A stretch of DNA of 64,000 nucleotides. It comes from Winogradskyella echinorum (GTDB lineage Bacteria; Bacteroidota; Bacteroidia; Flavobacteriales; Flavobacteriaceae). Where the stretch lies: positions 682,001 through 746,000 of the forward strand of contig NZ_JACOQD010000002.1 in the NCBI RefSeq assembly GCF_014297365.1, read 5' to 3'. A model generated the notes under the pieces. The model was not told the DNA's origin and searched no databases. It worked only from the letters and a program-made list of their open reading frames with translations. Position numbers and translations under genes: made by a program. This document shows positions 37,330-47,100 of this stretch, one piece after another (position 1 is the stretch's first letter; every line of letters starts with the position of its first letter).

Positions 37330-39810
37330 ATGCAAAAATTAGTTTTAGTTCTGTTGGTCGTTTTTGGTAGCTTAACCTTAACATCAGCTCAAAACATTAA
37401 ATCACCAAGCGACTTTTTAGGTTATGAAATTGGTACACAATTTAGTCGTCATCATCAAGTTGTAGATTATTTTAAATCTGTAGCTAATACACTTCCTAAC
37501 CAAGTAAAACTAGAGGAATATGGTAAAACTAATGAGCGTAGATCGTTGTACTTGGCTTATGTATCAAGTGAAGAAAACATTAAAAACCTTGAGACGATTC
37601 GTGAAAATAATCTAAAAAATACAGGTTTATTGGAAGGCACACCTACGGCTACAGATATTGCCATCGTTTGGTTAAGTTACAATGTACATGGTAATGAAGC
37701 ATCTAGTACAGAAGCCGCAATGCTAACTTTATATAAACTACTTACCGAACGAAAAGAGTTACTAAAAAATACGGTTGTTATTATTGACCCATCGATTAAT
37801 CCAGATGGAAGAGATCGCTACGTAAACTGGTATAACGAAACTGCAAGTCAGCCTTATGATATTGACCGTAACGCAAGCGAGCACAGCGAACCTTGGCCAG
37901 GAGGACGACCAAACCATTATCTCTTTGATTTGAATAGAGATTGGGCTTGGGCTACGCAAGTTGAAACTCAACAACGCTTAAAAGTCTATAATAAGTGGAT
38001 GCCACATATTCACGTTGATTTTCATGAGCAAGGCATAAATGAGCCTTATTATTTTGCGCCAGCAGCTGAACCGTTTCATGAAATTATTAGCGATTGGCAA
38101 CGCGATTTTCAGACTCAAATAGGAAAAAATCACGCCAAATATTTTGATGCAGAAGGTTGGTTATTTTTTACTAGAGAACGTTTTGATTTATTTTATCCGA
38201 GTTATGGAGATACATATCCAACTTATATGGGAGCGATTGGAATGACGTATGAGCAAGGTGGACATGGTATGGCTGGATTGGGTATTTTGAATGATGAAGG
38301 TCACGTACTAACTTTAGTAGAACGCTTAACACATCATACCACAACTGGACTTTCAACCGTAGAAATTGCTTCAAAAAATGCTTCAAAATTAAATTCTGAA
38401 TTTGCTAAATTCTTTGATAATTCTAGCTTAAAATACAAGAGCTACGTCGTTTCTGGTAATGCAGATAACTTAAATAGTTTAAAAACACTTTTGAGTAAGC
38501 ATGAGATTACTTTCGAAAATTCCAACGGCTCTAAAGTTTCGGGTTACAATTATAAAACCGGACAACAAGGTAGTATGAATACCAATAGTGAAGCATTAGT
38601 TGTACATACCAATCAACCAAAAGGAAAAATGGTAAAAGTATTGTTTGAACCAAATGCAAAACTTTCAGATTCGTTGACCTATGATATTACTGCTTGGTCT
38701 GTACCTTATGCTTATGGTTTAGATGCCATTGCAAGTACTTCTAAAGTTCCGAGTTCTAAGTTAATGGAGAAAAAAGCATTACAAACCTTAAATGATGCTT
38801 ATGGATATGTAAGTAAATGGAATTCACTTGAAGACGCACAATTTTTAGCCGAATTATTAAAACAAAATTTCAGAGTACGATTTACTGAAAAACCATTTAC
38901 ATCTAATGGCAATACATTTGAACGTGGTTCTTTAATCATCGCAAAAGGTGATAATAAACATATTGAACAGTTTATTTCAAAACTCAACACTATTGCCCAA
39001 AAACATTTACAGCCATTAACACAAATTAATTCTGGATTTTCACAAACCACACCAGATGTTGGTTCTCCAGATATTAAATTAATTAACAAACAAAAAGTTG
39101 CTATCCTCTCTGGCAAAGGTACATCATCGTTAAGCTATGGAGCTATTTGGCATTTCTTTGAACAACAATTGCACTACCCTTTAACCTCTATAAACACTGA
39201 TAATTTAAGTAGAACCAACTTAGATAAATTCAATGTTTTAATCATTCCAAGTGGTTATTACGGAAGCGTATTGACTGAAGGCAACATGACAAAACTAAAA
39301 GATTGGGTTCGTGCAGGTGGAAAAGTCATTGCTATTGATGGAGCTTTAAGAAGTTTTGCTGGCAAAGAAGGATTTAGTCTAAAATATAAAGACTCTGAAA
39401 ATGATGAACAAGATGATAATTTAACGCCTTACGCAGATCGCGAACGCGAGTATAGCAATAACCTAATAACTGGTGCCATTTTTAAAACTAAGGTAGATAA
39501 AACGCATCCTATGGCTTTTGGTTATGGTGAGGATTATTTTACGTTAAAACTAGGTAGCTCAGCTTACAGTTTATTAGACAGCGGTTATAATGTAGCTCAC
39601 TTAGATAATACAAAAGTATATTCTGGTTTTGCAGGTAAAGACGCACTAAAAAACTTAGACCAAACGTTAGTGTTTGGAGAAGAACCAATGGGAAGTGGCA
39701 GCTTTATCTATATGGTGGACGACACCTTATTTAGAAGCTTTTGGGAAAATGGAAAACTGTTCCTGGTTAATTCTATTTTCTTTGTGAATAATAATGCTTT
39801 TGAACTTTAA
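37330..39810 (+). CDS. M14-family zinc carboxypeptidase with C-terminal glutamine-amidotransferase-like domain
   Basis: 826 residues with a signal peptide (LTLTSAQ). The catalytic domain spans about 40-350. Zinc ligands fit HxxE in NVHGNEASSTEA and a later His in HIHVDFHEQG; NPDGRDRYVNWY and LDLNRDWAWATQVET are typical of M14. The C-terminal half includes LDKFNVLIIPSGYYGS and LKDWVRAGGKVIAIDGALRSF, a class I glutaminase-like fold seen in related Bacteroidota M14 proteins. It probably removes C-terminal residues from peptides outside the inner membrane. It leads an operon with the M16 peptidase 27 bases downstream. Confidence 0.92.
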   Translation: MQKLVLVLLVVFGSLTLTSAQNIKSPSDFLGYEIGTQFSRHHQVVDYFKSVANTLPNQVKLEEYGKTNERRSLYLAYVSSEENIKNLETIRENNLKNTGLLEGTPTATDIAIVWLSYNVHGNEASSTEAAMLTLYKLLTERKELLKNTVVIIDPSINPDGRDRYVNWYNETASQPYDIDRNASEHSEPWPGGRPNHYLFDLNRDWAWATQVETQQRLKVYNKWMPHIHVDFHEQGINEPYYFAPAAEPFHEIISDWQRDFQTQIGKNHAKYFDAEGWLFFTRERFDLFYPSYGDTYPTYMGAIGMTYEQGGHGMAGLGILNDEGHVLTLVERLTHHTTTGLSTVEIASKNASKLNSEFAKFFDNSSLKYKSYVVSGNADNLNSLKTLLSKHEITFENSNGSKVSGYNYKTGQQGSMNTNSEALVVHTNQPKGKMVKVLFEPNAKLSDSLTYDITAWSVPYAYGLDAIASTSKVPSSKLMEKKALQTLNDAYGYVSKWNSLEDAQFLAELLKQNFRVRFTEKPFTSNGNTFERGSLIIAKGDNKHIEQFISKLNTIAQKHLQPLTQINSGFSQTTPDVGSPDIKLINKQKVAILSGKGTSSLSYGAIWHFFEQQLHYPLTSINTDNLSRTNLDKFNVLIIPSGYYGSVLTEGNMTKLKDWVRAGGKVIAIDGALRSFAGKEGFSLKYKDSENDEQDDNLTPYADREREYSNNLITGAIFKTKVDKTHPMAFGYGEDYFTLKLGSSAYSLLDSGYNVAHLDNTKVYSGFAGKDALKNLDQTLVFGEEPMGSGSFIYMVDDTLFRSFWENGKLFLVNSIFFVNNNAFEL

Positions 39811-39837
39811 TGCAGCATCAATCAAAAAAATAATATT

Positions 39838-42669
39838 ATGAAACATTTTAAATCACTAATCTTAAGTTTTGTTCTTGTATGTACCATCGCATCTTGCAAA
39901 CAAAACGAAACCAAAACCGAAACCAAAGAATTTAAAGTTGATTACGAAAAATTCACTTTAGATAATGGTCTGCAAGTCATTCTTCATGTAGACAAATCAG
40001 ATCCTGTTGCTGCTGTGGCTTTGACGGCTCATGTAGGTTCTGCTAGAGAAAAAGAAGGACGTACAGGTTTCGCACATTTATTTGAGCATTTATTGTTTTT
40101 AGAATCCGAAAATTTAGGCAAAGGCGGACTCGACCAGATGAGTGCTCGTATTGGTGGTTCTGGTGCCAATGGCTCTACGAGTAGAGATCGTACCAACTAC
40201 TTTCAAACGGTACCAAAAGATGCTCTCGAAAAAATGATTTGGGCTGAAGCAGACAAGCTAGGCTTCTTTATCAATACAGTTACAGAACCTGTTTTGGCCA
40301 AAGAAAAACAAGTGGTAAAAAACGAGAAACGTCAACGTGTGGACAATCAACCTTACGGACATAATTCTGCTGTAATAAACAGTAATTTATATCCTGAAGG
40401 TCATCCTTACAGTTGGGAAGTTATAGGTTCGCTAGAAGATTTACAAAATGCAACTTTAGAAGATGTTAAAGAATTTTACAGACGTTGGTATGTACCTAAT
40501 AACGTGACTTTAACCATTGCTGGAGATATAGACGTAGCGCAAACCAAAGCTTGGGTAAAAAAGTACTTTGATGAAATCCCAAAAGGCGAAGACATTCCAA
40601 AAATTGAAAAACAACCTGTTACTTTAAAAGCTTCTAAACGTTTGTATTATGAAGACAATTTTGCACGTGCACCAAGATTGACAATGACTTGGCCTGCGGT
40701 TTATCAATACCACGAAGATTCTTATGCCCTCAGTGTGTTATCGCAATATTTAACTCAAGGGAAAAAAGCACCTTTATACAAAGTATTAGTTGAAGACCAA
40801 CAATTGACGAGCAACGTTAGGATGTATCAAAATTCATCTGAAATCGCAGGACAACTAATGCTTAGTGTTACAGCTTTTAATCAAAAAGATTTAAACACTG
40901 TTGCATCTGCTATAAATGATGGCTTTAGAGATTTTGAAGCAAATGGTATTTCTCAAACAGATTTAGATAGGATTAAAGCCGGACAAGAAACGCAGTTTTA
41001 CAATGGGCTTTCTAGTGTTTTAGGAAAAGGATTTCAATTAGCACAATACGAGATTTTTGCAGGTGATCCTGGGTTTATAAATCAGGATGTAAAAAATATT
41101 TTGGCCGTAACACCAGAAGATGTTATGCGTGTGTATAACAAATATATTAAAGATAAAAATTACGTTGCTACTAGCTTTGTACCCAAAGGACAAAAAAGTT
41201 TAGTGCTAGATAATTCTCAATTAGCCAAAGTAGTTGAAGAAAAAATTATAGAAGGTGCCGAGGAAACTTTTGATCCTAGTATTGCTGCCACGTACGAAAA
41301 AACACCTAGTAGTTTTGATAGAAGTACTGAACCTCCATATGGTAACAGTCCTGAATTGACAATTCCTCAAGTATGGAAAAATGAATTGGCTTCTGGAATA
41401 AAAGTTTTTGGTATTGAAAATACAGAAGTGCCATTAGTACAGTTCGAAATGCAAATTCAAGGTGGATTATTGCTAGAAAATAAACATAAAGTTGGTGTCT
41501 CTAACCTATTAGCAAATCTTATGACTAAAGGGACAAAAAATAAAACGCCTGAAGAATTAGAAAATGCTATTGAAAGTTTAGGTGCTAACTTATACGCTTA
41601 TGCAACAGATGATAGTATTATAATTTCTGGAACAACCTTATCTAAACATTTTGACGCGACTATGGCATTAGTCACAGAAATTTTATTAGAACCTCGTTGG
41701 GATGAAAAAGAATTTGACCTTATAAAACAAAGTACCATTAGCGGTATTCAGCGCAGTAAAGCCAACCCAAATAGTATTGCTTCTAATGAATTTTCAAAAT
41801 TACTTTATGGAGACAATAATATATTGGCCTATAACAATAATGGAACAGAAGACACTGTAAATACTATATCATTATTGGATTTACAAGATTATTATAATAC
41901 TAATCTCACTCCAAAATTAACTCATATGCATGTTGTTGGCGCCATCTCCGAAGAAGATGTAATCAATGCCTTGGAGACTATTAATACATCTTGGGAATCT
42001 AAAGATGTTGTTTTACCAGAATTGCCAATGCCATTATACCCTGAAACTTCTAAGGTTTATTTTTATGATGTTCCAGGCGCAAAACAATCTGTTATTCGTT
42101 TTGGCTATCCTGCTTTAAAAATTACGCACAAAGATTATTATGCAGCAACAGTTATGAATTATCGTTTAGGTGGTGGAAGTTTTGCTTCGCAATTAACGCA
42201 AGAATTACGCGAAGGTAAAGGTTACACCTATGGTATTCGTTCAGGATTTTCTGGTAATAATCAAAAAGGTGAATTTACCATTAGTAGTGGCATAAGAACC
42301 AATGTAACTTATGAAGCTACTAGTTTAGTGAAAGATATTTTAGAGAATTACGGTAAAAATTATAGTGAAAATGATTTAGATGTCACAAAAGGTTTTACCA
42401 TTAAAAGTAATGCAAGAGCTTTTGAAACCCTTGGAGCTAAACTTAATATGCTAAATAATATTAGTAATTATGGCTTTGCAAATGATTATGCGAAACAACG
42501 TGAGGCTATCGTAAATGATTTAACTGTTGAAGATGTAAAAGCTTTAGTTGAAAATTATATAAAACCCAACCAAATGATTTATTTAATTGTTGGTGATGCC
42601 GAAACACAATTAGAAAAGTTAGAAGGATTAGGATTTGGGAAACCTATTTTACTAAATGGTGAAAAATAA
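39838..42669 (+). CDS. M16-family (pitrilysin-type) metallopeptidase lipoprotein
   Basis: 943 residues. The lipobox TIASC (Cys near 20) anchors the protein to a membrane. The inverted zinc motif HxxEH is H80-L-F-E83-H84 in AHLFEHLLF; a Glu ligand fits VVKNEKRQRVDN further on. The second half (from ~515) repeats the fold without a full zinc site, as in two-domain M16 proteins, and has the Arg/Tyr block LREGKGYTYGIRSGF. It probably degrades peptides in the periplasm or on the surface. It is co-transcribed with the M14 peptidase before it and the VOC protein after it (27 bases). Confidence 0.94.
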   Translation: MKHFKSLILSFVLVCTIASCKQNETKTETKEFKVDYEKFTLDNGLQVILHVDKSDPVAAVALTAHVGSAREKEGRTGFAHLFEHLLFLESENLGKGGLDQMSARIGGSGANGSTSRDRTNYFQTVPKDALEKMIWAEADKLGFFINTVTEPVLAKEKQVVKNEKRQRVDNQPYGHNSAVINSNLYPEGHPYSWEVIGSLEDLQNATLEDVKEFYRRWYVPNNVTLTIAGDIDVAQTKAWVKKYFDEIPKGEDIPKIEKQPVTLKASKRLYYEDNFARAPRLTMTWPAVYQYHEDSYALSVLSQYLTQGKKAPLYKVLVEDQQLTSNVRMYQNSSEIAGQLMLSVTAFNQKDLNTVASAINDGFRDFEANGISQTDLDRIKAGQETQFYNGLSSVLGKGFQLAQYEIFAGDPGFINQDVKNILAVTPEDVMRVYNKYIKDKNYVATSFVPKGQKSLVLDNSQLAKVVEEKIIEGAEETFDPSIAATYEKTPSSFDRSTEPPYGNSPELTIPQVWKNELASGIKVFGIENTEVPLVQFEMQIQGGLLLENKHKVGVSNLLANLMTKGTKNKTPEELENAIESLGANLYAYATDDSIIISGTTLSKHFDATMALVTEILLEPRWDEKEFDLIKQSTISGIQRSKANPNSIASNEFSKLLYGDNNILAYNNNGTEDTVNTISLLDLQDYYNTNLTPKLTHMHVVGAISEEDVINALETINTSWESKDVVLPELPMPLYPETSKVYFYDVPGAKQSVIRFGYPALKITHKDYYAATVMNYRLGGGSFASQLTQELREGKGYTYGIRSGFSGNNQKGEFTISSGIRTNVTYEATSLVKDILENYGKNYSENDLDVTKGFTIKSNARAFETLGAKLNMLNNISNYGFANDYAKQREAIVNDLTVEDVKALVENYIKPNQMIYLIVGDAETQLEKLEGLGFGKPILLNGEK

Positions 42670-42696
42670 AACTCAATTAACTAAAATACTACTATT

Positions 42697-43068
42697 ATGA
42701 AACTAGGCGCATTCTCAATAAGCCTTGCTGTAAAAGACATAAAAGCTTCTAAAGCGTTTTATGAAACCTTAGGGTTTTCAGTTTTTGCAGGAGATTTAGA
42801 AAAAAATTACCTCATCATGAAAAATGAAGAATCACTCATTGGATTGTTTCAAGGCATGTTTGAAAATAATATTTTAACCTTTAATCCTGGTTGGGATCAA
42901 AGCGCCAAAACTTTAGAGAATTATGATGATGTGCGCGATATTCAAAAGCATTTAAAATCTAAAAATATATCATTAACAAATGAAGCTGATGAATCTACCA
43001 CAGGTCCTGCAAGCCTTGTTGTTTTAGATCCAGATGGGAATGCCATCTTAATCGATCAACATATCTAA
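42697..43068 (+). CDS. VOC-superfamily (glyoxalase/bleomycin-resistance fold) protein
   Basis: 123 residues in the typical beta-alpha-beta-beta-beta pattern: FSISLAVKDIKASKAFYETL, IGLFQGMF, and the closing GPASLVVLDPDGNAILIDQ, where the conserved strand ends in a possible metal-binding Asp/Glu region. The family covers glyoxalases, dioxygenases and resistance proteins, so the reaction cannot be named. It lies 27 bases after the M16 gene and 4 bases before the next small gene, so it is in the same operon. Confidence 0.88.
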   Translation: MKLGAFSISLAVKDIKASKAFYETLGFSVFAGDLEKNYLIMKNEESLIGLFQGMFENNILTFNPGWDQSAKTLENYDDVRDIQKHLKSKNISLTNEADESTTGPASLVVLDPDGNAILIDQHI

Positions 43069-43072
43069 AATT

Positions 43073-43399
43073 ATGAACTGGGATGACGCCTTAAAAATTT
43101 ACGACGACATTACTGAGGCCTGTGATGGTTTTGAGCGTAAAGGCAAAAAGATGATATATACTTCATCTAATGGTTATATGTTCACCCTTTTGAATAAAGA
43201 TGCAGAAATTGGTATTCGTTTGCCAAAAGAAGAAGCTGCAAAGTTTATAGAAGAACATAATACTGGTCATTATTATTCTTATGGAGCAAAAATGAAAGAT
43301 TATGTTTTAGTCCCAGAAACACTTTGGAACGATAAAAAACTAATGGTTAACATTTTTGAGCAGAGTTTTGCTTATGTAAATAGTTTACCGCCAAAATAA
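43073..43399 (+). CDS. small conserved protein, TfoX/YjbR-like
   Basis: 108 residues. The central stretch KGKKMIYTSSNGYMFTLLNKDAEIGIRLP and the later YGAKMKDYVLVPETLWND recall TfoX N-terminal or YjbR/MmcQ-type small beta-alpha proteins, but I am not sure of the family. No catalytic residues are evident. It starts 4 bases after the VOC gene, so it closes the M14-M16-VOC operon and ends 24 bases from the convergent lipoprotein gene. Confidence 0.75.
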   Translation: MNWDDALKIYDDITEACDGFERKGKKMIYTSSNGYMFTLLNKDAEIGIRLPKEEAAKFIEEHNTGHYYSYGAKMKDYVLVPETLWNDKKLMVNIFEQSFAYVNSLPPK

Positions 43400-43423
43400 A
43401 AAGTAAAAGCATAACAAATAAGG

Positions 43424-44119
43424 TTAATTGAGAATATTAAATTGATAAACACCAGACTCAGATGTGTTACCTTCTGCATCTTTGCTTACAATTTCCCAAT
43501 AGTAAATTGTTCCAGGTGTTACCGAAAGTGTTAACTGATTTACTATAATATCACTTGAGTTTATACTTGGAGGATTGCTGGTGCCAAAATACACATCATA
43601 AGCAACTATATCATTATCAACATCGCTTCCACTCCATTGTAATGTTACTGAATTTATCGCAGCAATAGTCTCTGCCATACTTGGTGATATAATCTCTGCA
43701 GGAAAAGGTGCATAGGTTTGTACTCCTGGGCCAGCATTATAAAAATTCCAAACATCACTTGATTTTATTTCATCTTGATAATTGTATTCTACAAACCATT
43801 TATAGGCATTTGCTCGCTGAATAGTAACAGGAAATATAAAGTCTGCAGCTTCATATTGCTCTATATTACCTGTGGTTAAGTTTTCTATGGTTACTGTATA
43901 GAATTCTGCATTATTATTTGGTACCCATTCAAAAGAAACGGTACTTTGAGTTGGTGTTAAATCTGCACCTTCATTGCATAAAGCATCTTGATATGGAAAA
44001 ACTAATTGCACCCCATTTGGTGGATCTAGATTTGGATTTATATTTGGGCCATCATCAGTGGTATCTTTACAGCCAAACATAAATACTACTGTACAAAATA
44101 TGTAAACGATTTTTTTCAT
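43424..44119 (-). CDS. fibronectin-III-like lipoprotein
   Basis: 231 residues. The lipobox VFMFGC is followed by KDTTDDGP, an acidic tail that in Bacteroidota favours surface display. Two beta-sandwich, FN3-like units are seen: roughly TQSTVSFEWVPNNNAEFYTV to YKWFVEYNYQD, and INSVTLQWSGSDVDNDIVAY to TIYYWEIVSKDAEGN. Its ATG overlaps the stop of the 1891-aa LRR gene by four bases (ATGA), so the two are translationally coupled and the lipoprotein may hold or partner the LRR protein on the surface (inference). Confidence 0.85.
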   Translation of the reverse strand: MKKIVYIFCTVVFMFGCKDTTDDGPNINPNLDPPNGVQLVFPYQDALCNEGADLTPTQSTVSFEWVPNNNAEFYTVTIENLTTGNIEQYEAADFIFPVTIQRANAYKWFVEYNYQDEIKSSDVWNFYNAGPGVQTYAPFPAEIISPSMAETIAAINSVTLQWSGSDVDNDIVAYDVYFGTSNPPSINSSDIIVNQLTLSVTPGTIYYWEIVSKDAEGNTSESGVYQFNILN

Positions 44120-47100
44120 TTCTTTATAATTTTATATGATAACATGTTAGATTGAGACTGAACATTAACATAATACATACCCAGAGATAAGCTACTTGTA
44201 TCTATACTCATATCTGTACCTTGATTAATAAATGTTTTATTTAAAACTAGCTGTCCGATTGAAGAATAGATATTTACATTAATGGTTTCGCCCACTTTAC
44301 CATCGTAAATATTTATAATATTATTAAACGGATTAGGGTGAACGATAAAATCATTAGACATTATTATTCTTTCTTCGTAAATACCTTGACATTCCATATC
44401 TGTACTTACCTTTAGATGGTTAATTCCTGGTTCTAATTGAAGTGTAATTTCAGAATTATGTGTGGTAAAAGTTATACCGTTAAATTCAATATGGTAACTA
44501 GAACTTCCAGACATATCTACTGATAATTCGTTACCAGAAGAATTTCTACTAGCAAAAACTGTTAGTGGATTAGGTTCTGTTATAATAATAGTATAACAAC
44601 TTTGGTAATCTGGCCACTCCTCGATAGTTATACACATTTGATATGTATCTGCTAATAGATTAAAAATATCTACGTCATTGGTGAAATTATATTCTTGGTA
44701 AAAAACCTCTCCGGTTCCATCCATAATTTGTTCACCAATTAATGTGGCGGTATAGTTGTAAAGTTCTTGAGCTATTATAGTAACTTTTCCATTATTACTA
44801 TTTAAACATGTTTCGCCAGTAATTGAAATTGTAAAATTATCGTTAGGCAAATCTATGATTGCACATCCAAATAAATCTACAGCTGCTCCAAATTCTGTAC
44901 TCGGACAAAGATCATCATCATTTGGAATACCGTCATTATCTGCATCTTCGCAAATGGTTTGGTAATTAGCTGTATCATCCTTTAACCAATCGTCATATAA
45001 CCCTTCTGTATTTTCTATAACTGCCAAAGGGTTATCAACTAAAATACATCCCAAATCTGGATTATTTGTAGCGTTAAAAATTTGTAAGCTTTCATTATTA
45101 CCGTTTTGTATATTTAATTGGTCTGCTACCAATAAATTAGATTGACAAAACAGTATATTTAAGTTAGGATTTTGTGTAACATCTATGCTTGTTAACTGAT
45201 TAAAGGCACAATTAAAATCTTCTAAATTCACCAAAAAATCTACATTTATAATCGTAATTAAATTGTTAGATATGTCTAAATCTATTAGAGCTGTATTTGT
45301 ATTAAGATTTAATTGGGTAAAACTATTATTAGAAACATCTAAGACCGCCAAGTTTAATAATATTGAGATATCTAAACTTGAAATTAAATTACCAGAAACA
45401 TCTAAATCTACTAATGCTGTATTAGTACTTAAATCTAATAGTGTAATAGAATTGTCTTCAATATTTAATGTTGTTAGGCTTATGAAATCTTCAATTCCTG
45501 TAATATCCGAAATCTCTCGATTACTTAGATTTAGAAAGATAACATCTTCAATATTTTCAGTCAACACATAATCATCTAAAGCTCCAGAATCGTAACCTAA
45601 ATCAATTAAGGCCTGTTCGAAATTATCATCTGGAACATAGGTTTCACCAAAGAAACAATTTATGGCAAATTGAGCCGTTGCATCTATATTCCAAATTGAT
45701 CCAGCTGGTACTGTTCCATTATCTGTTTCTATACAATTTAAGTTGGGATTGTTAATAGCATTTAGCTCTGCTAAAATTGAGTTTTGTCCATTTTTAATAT
45801 TTAGCGTTTCGAGTGAATTAGATTCGCAACTCAAGTTTGTTAATGCTAAATTTTGCTGAAAATCGAGTTCTAAAATGGCATTATTATCACAATTAAAAAC
45901 TTGCAAAGACAAGACTTCGTTAGGTGAAAAAACCGTAAATGCATTATCGCTTATATTTAAATTTGTAAGACTAGTATTTGCACTAAGGTTTAAGCTACTT
46001 ATAGCATTAGTAGAACAATTAAGCGTTACTAGAGCTATATTGCTCAAAGTTTCTAAATCTGCTAACAAATTATTTGAACAATCTAGATTTATCAAATTGA
46101 TATTTGAGCTTACATTTAACTCATTTAACGCATTGTTAGAGCAATTTAAAATCTCTAAAGCTGCAAAATCTTCTATTCCTGTGAGGTCAGCAATATTATT
46201 TCCACTAACATCTAAACTTATTAATGCTTCAATATTTAAAGTTGGCACATAATCATTTAATGGACCAGAATCGTATCCTAAATCTATTAAGGCTTGTTCA
46301 AAATTATCATCTGGAACATAGGTTTCTCCATAATTGCAATCTTCATTGTATGTTGTAACACTATCTTTAATCCAATTTAAACCTATATTGTTTGCATCAT
46401 CAACTTGAATACAGGATAAATTCGGGTTTCCTGAAGTATTAAAATTTGTAATATCTGTGTTTATTCCGTTTTGAATATTTACAAAACTGAATAAATTATT
46501 AGATAGATTTATAGTTATTGTTTCTGGGCAATACTCTGTTTGATTCGGTTGAAAAACACAAGCTGAAATTGCCATGGAGCTTAAATCTATATCACCTTCA
46601 ATTTGATTACTACTTACGTTTAACGATTTTAATGTAACTAAGTTATTAGAAAGCTCAAGGTCCGATATAAGATTTGAACTAATATTTACTTCTATTAAAT
46701 TAGTATTGTTACTTAAATCTAATTCTGATATTTGATTATTTGAGCTTGACAAAAATTTAAGTAAGGTATTAGACGCTAGCTCTAGTTGTGTAATCTCATT
46801 ATAATCACAATTTAATTGTTCCAAAATTGAATTCGCCGACACGTTGAGTAAGGAAAAGTTGTTTTGAGACGCATACAATTCAACTAAATCAGTATTATTT
46901 AAAAGGTTTAAATTAGAAATTTGATTATTGGAAATTGACAAAAAGTTTAATGCCAAATTATTAGATACATCTAAGTCTGCTAACTCATTAGATCCACAAT
47001 TTAAAGTTTCTAGTGCTGCATAGCTATTAATCAACACATTAGACAAATTGTTATTAGCACAATTCAACGTAATCAATGTGGTATTATTTGTACCAAAAGT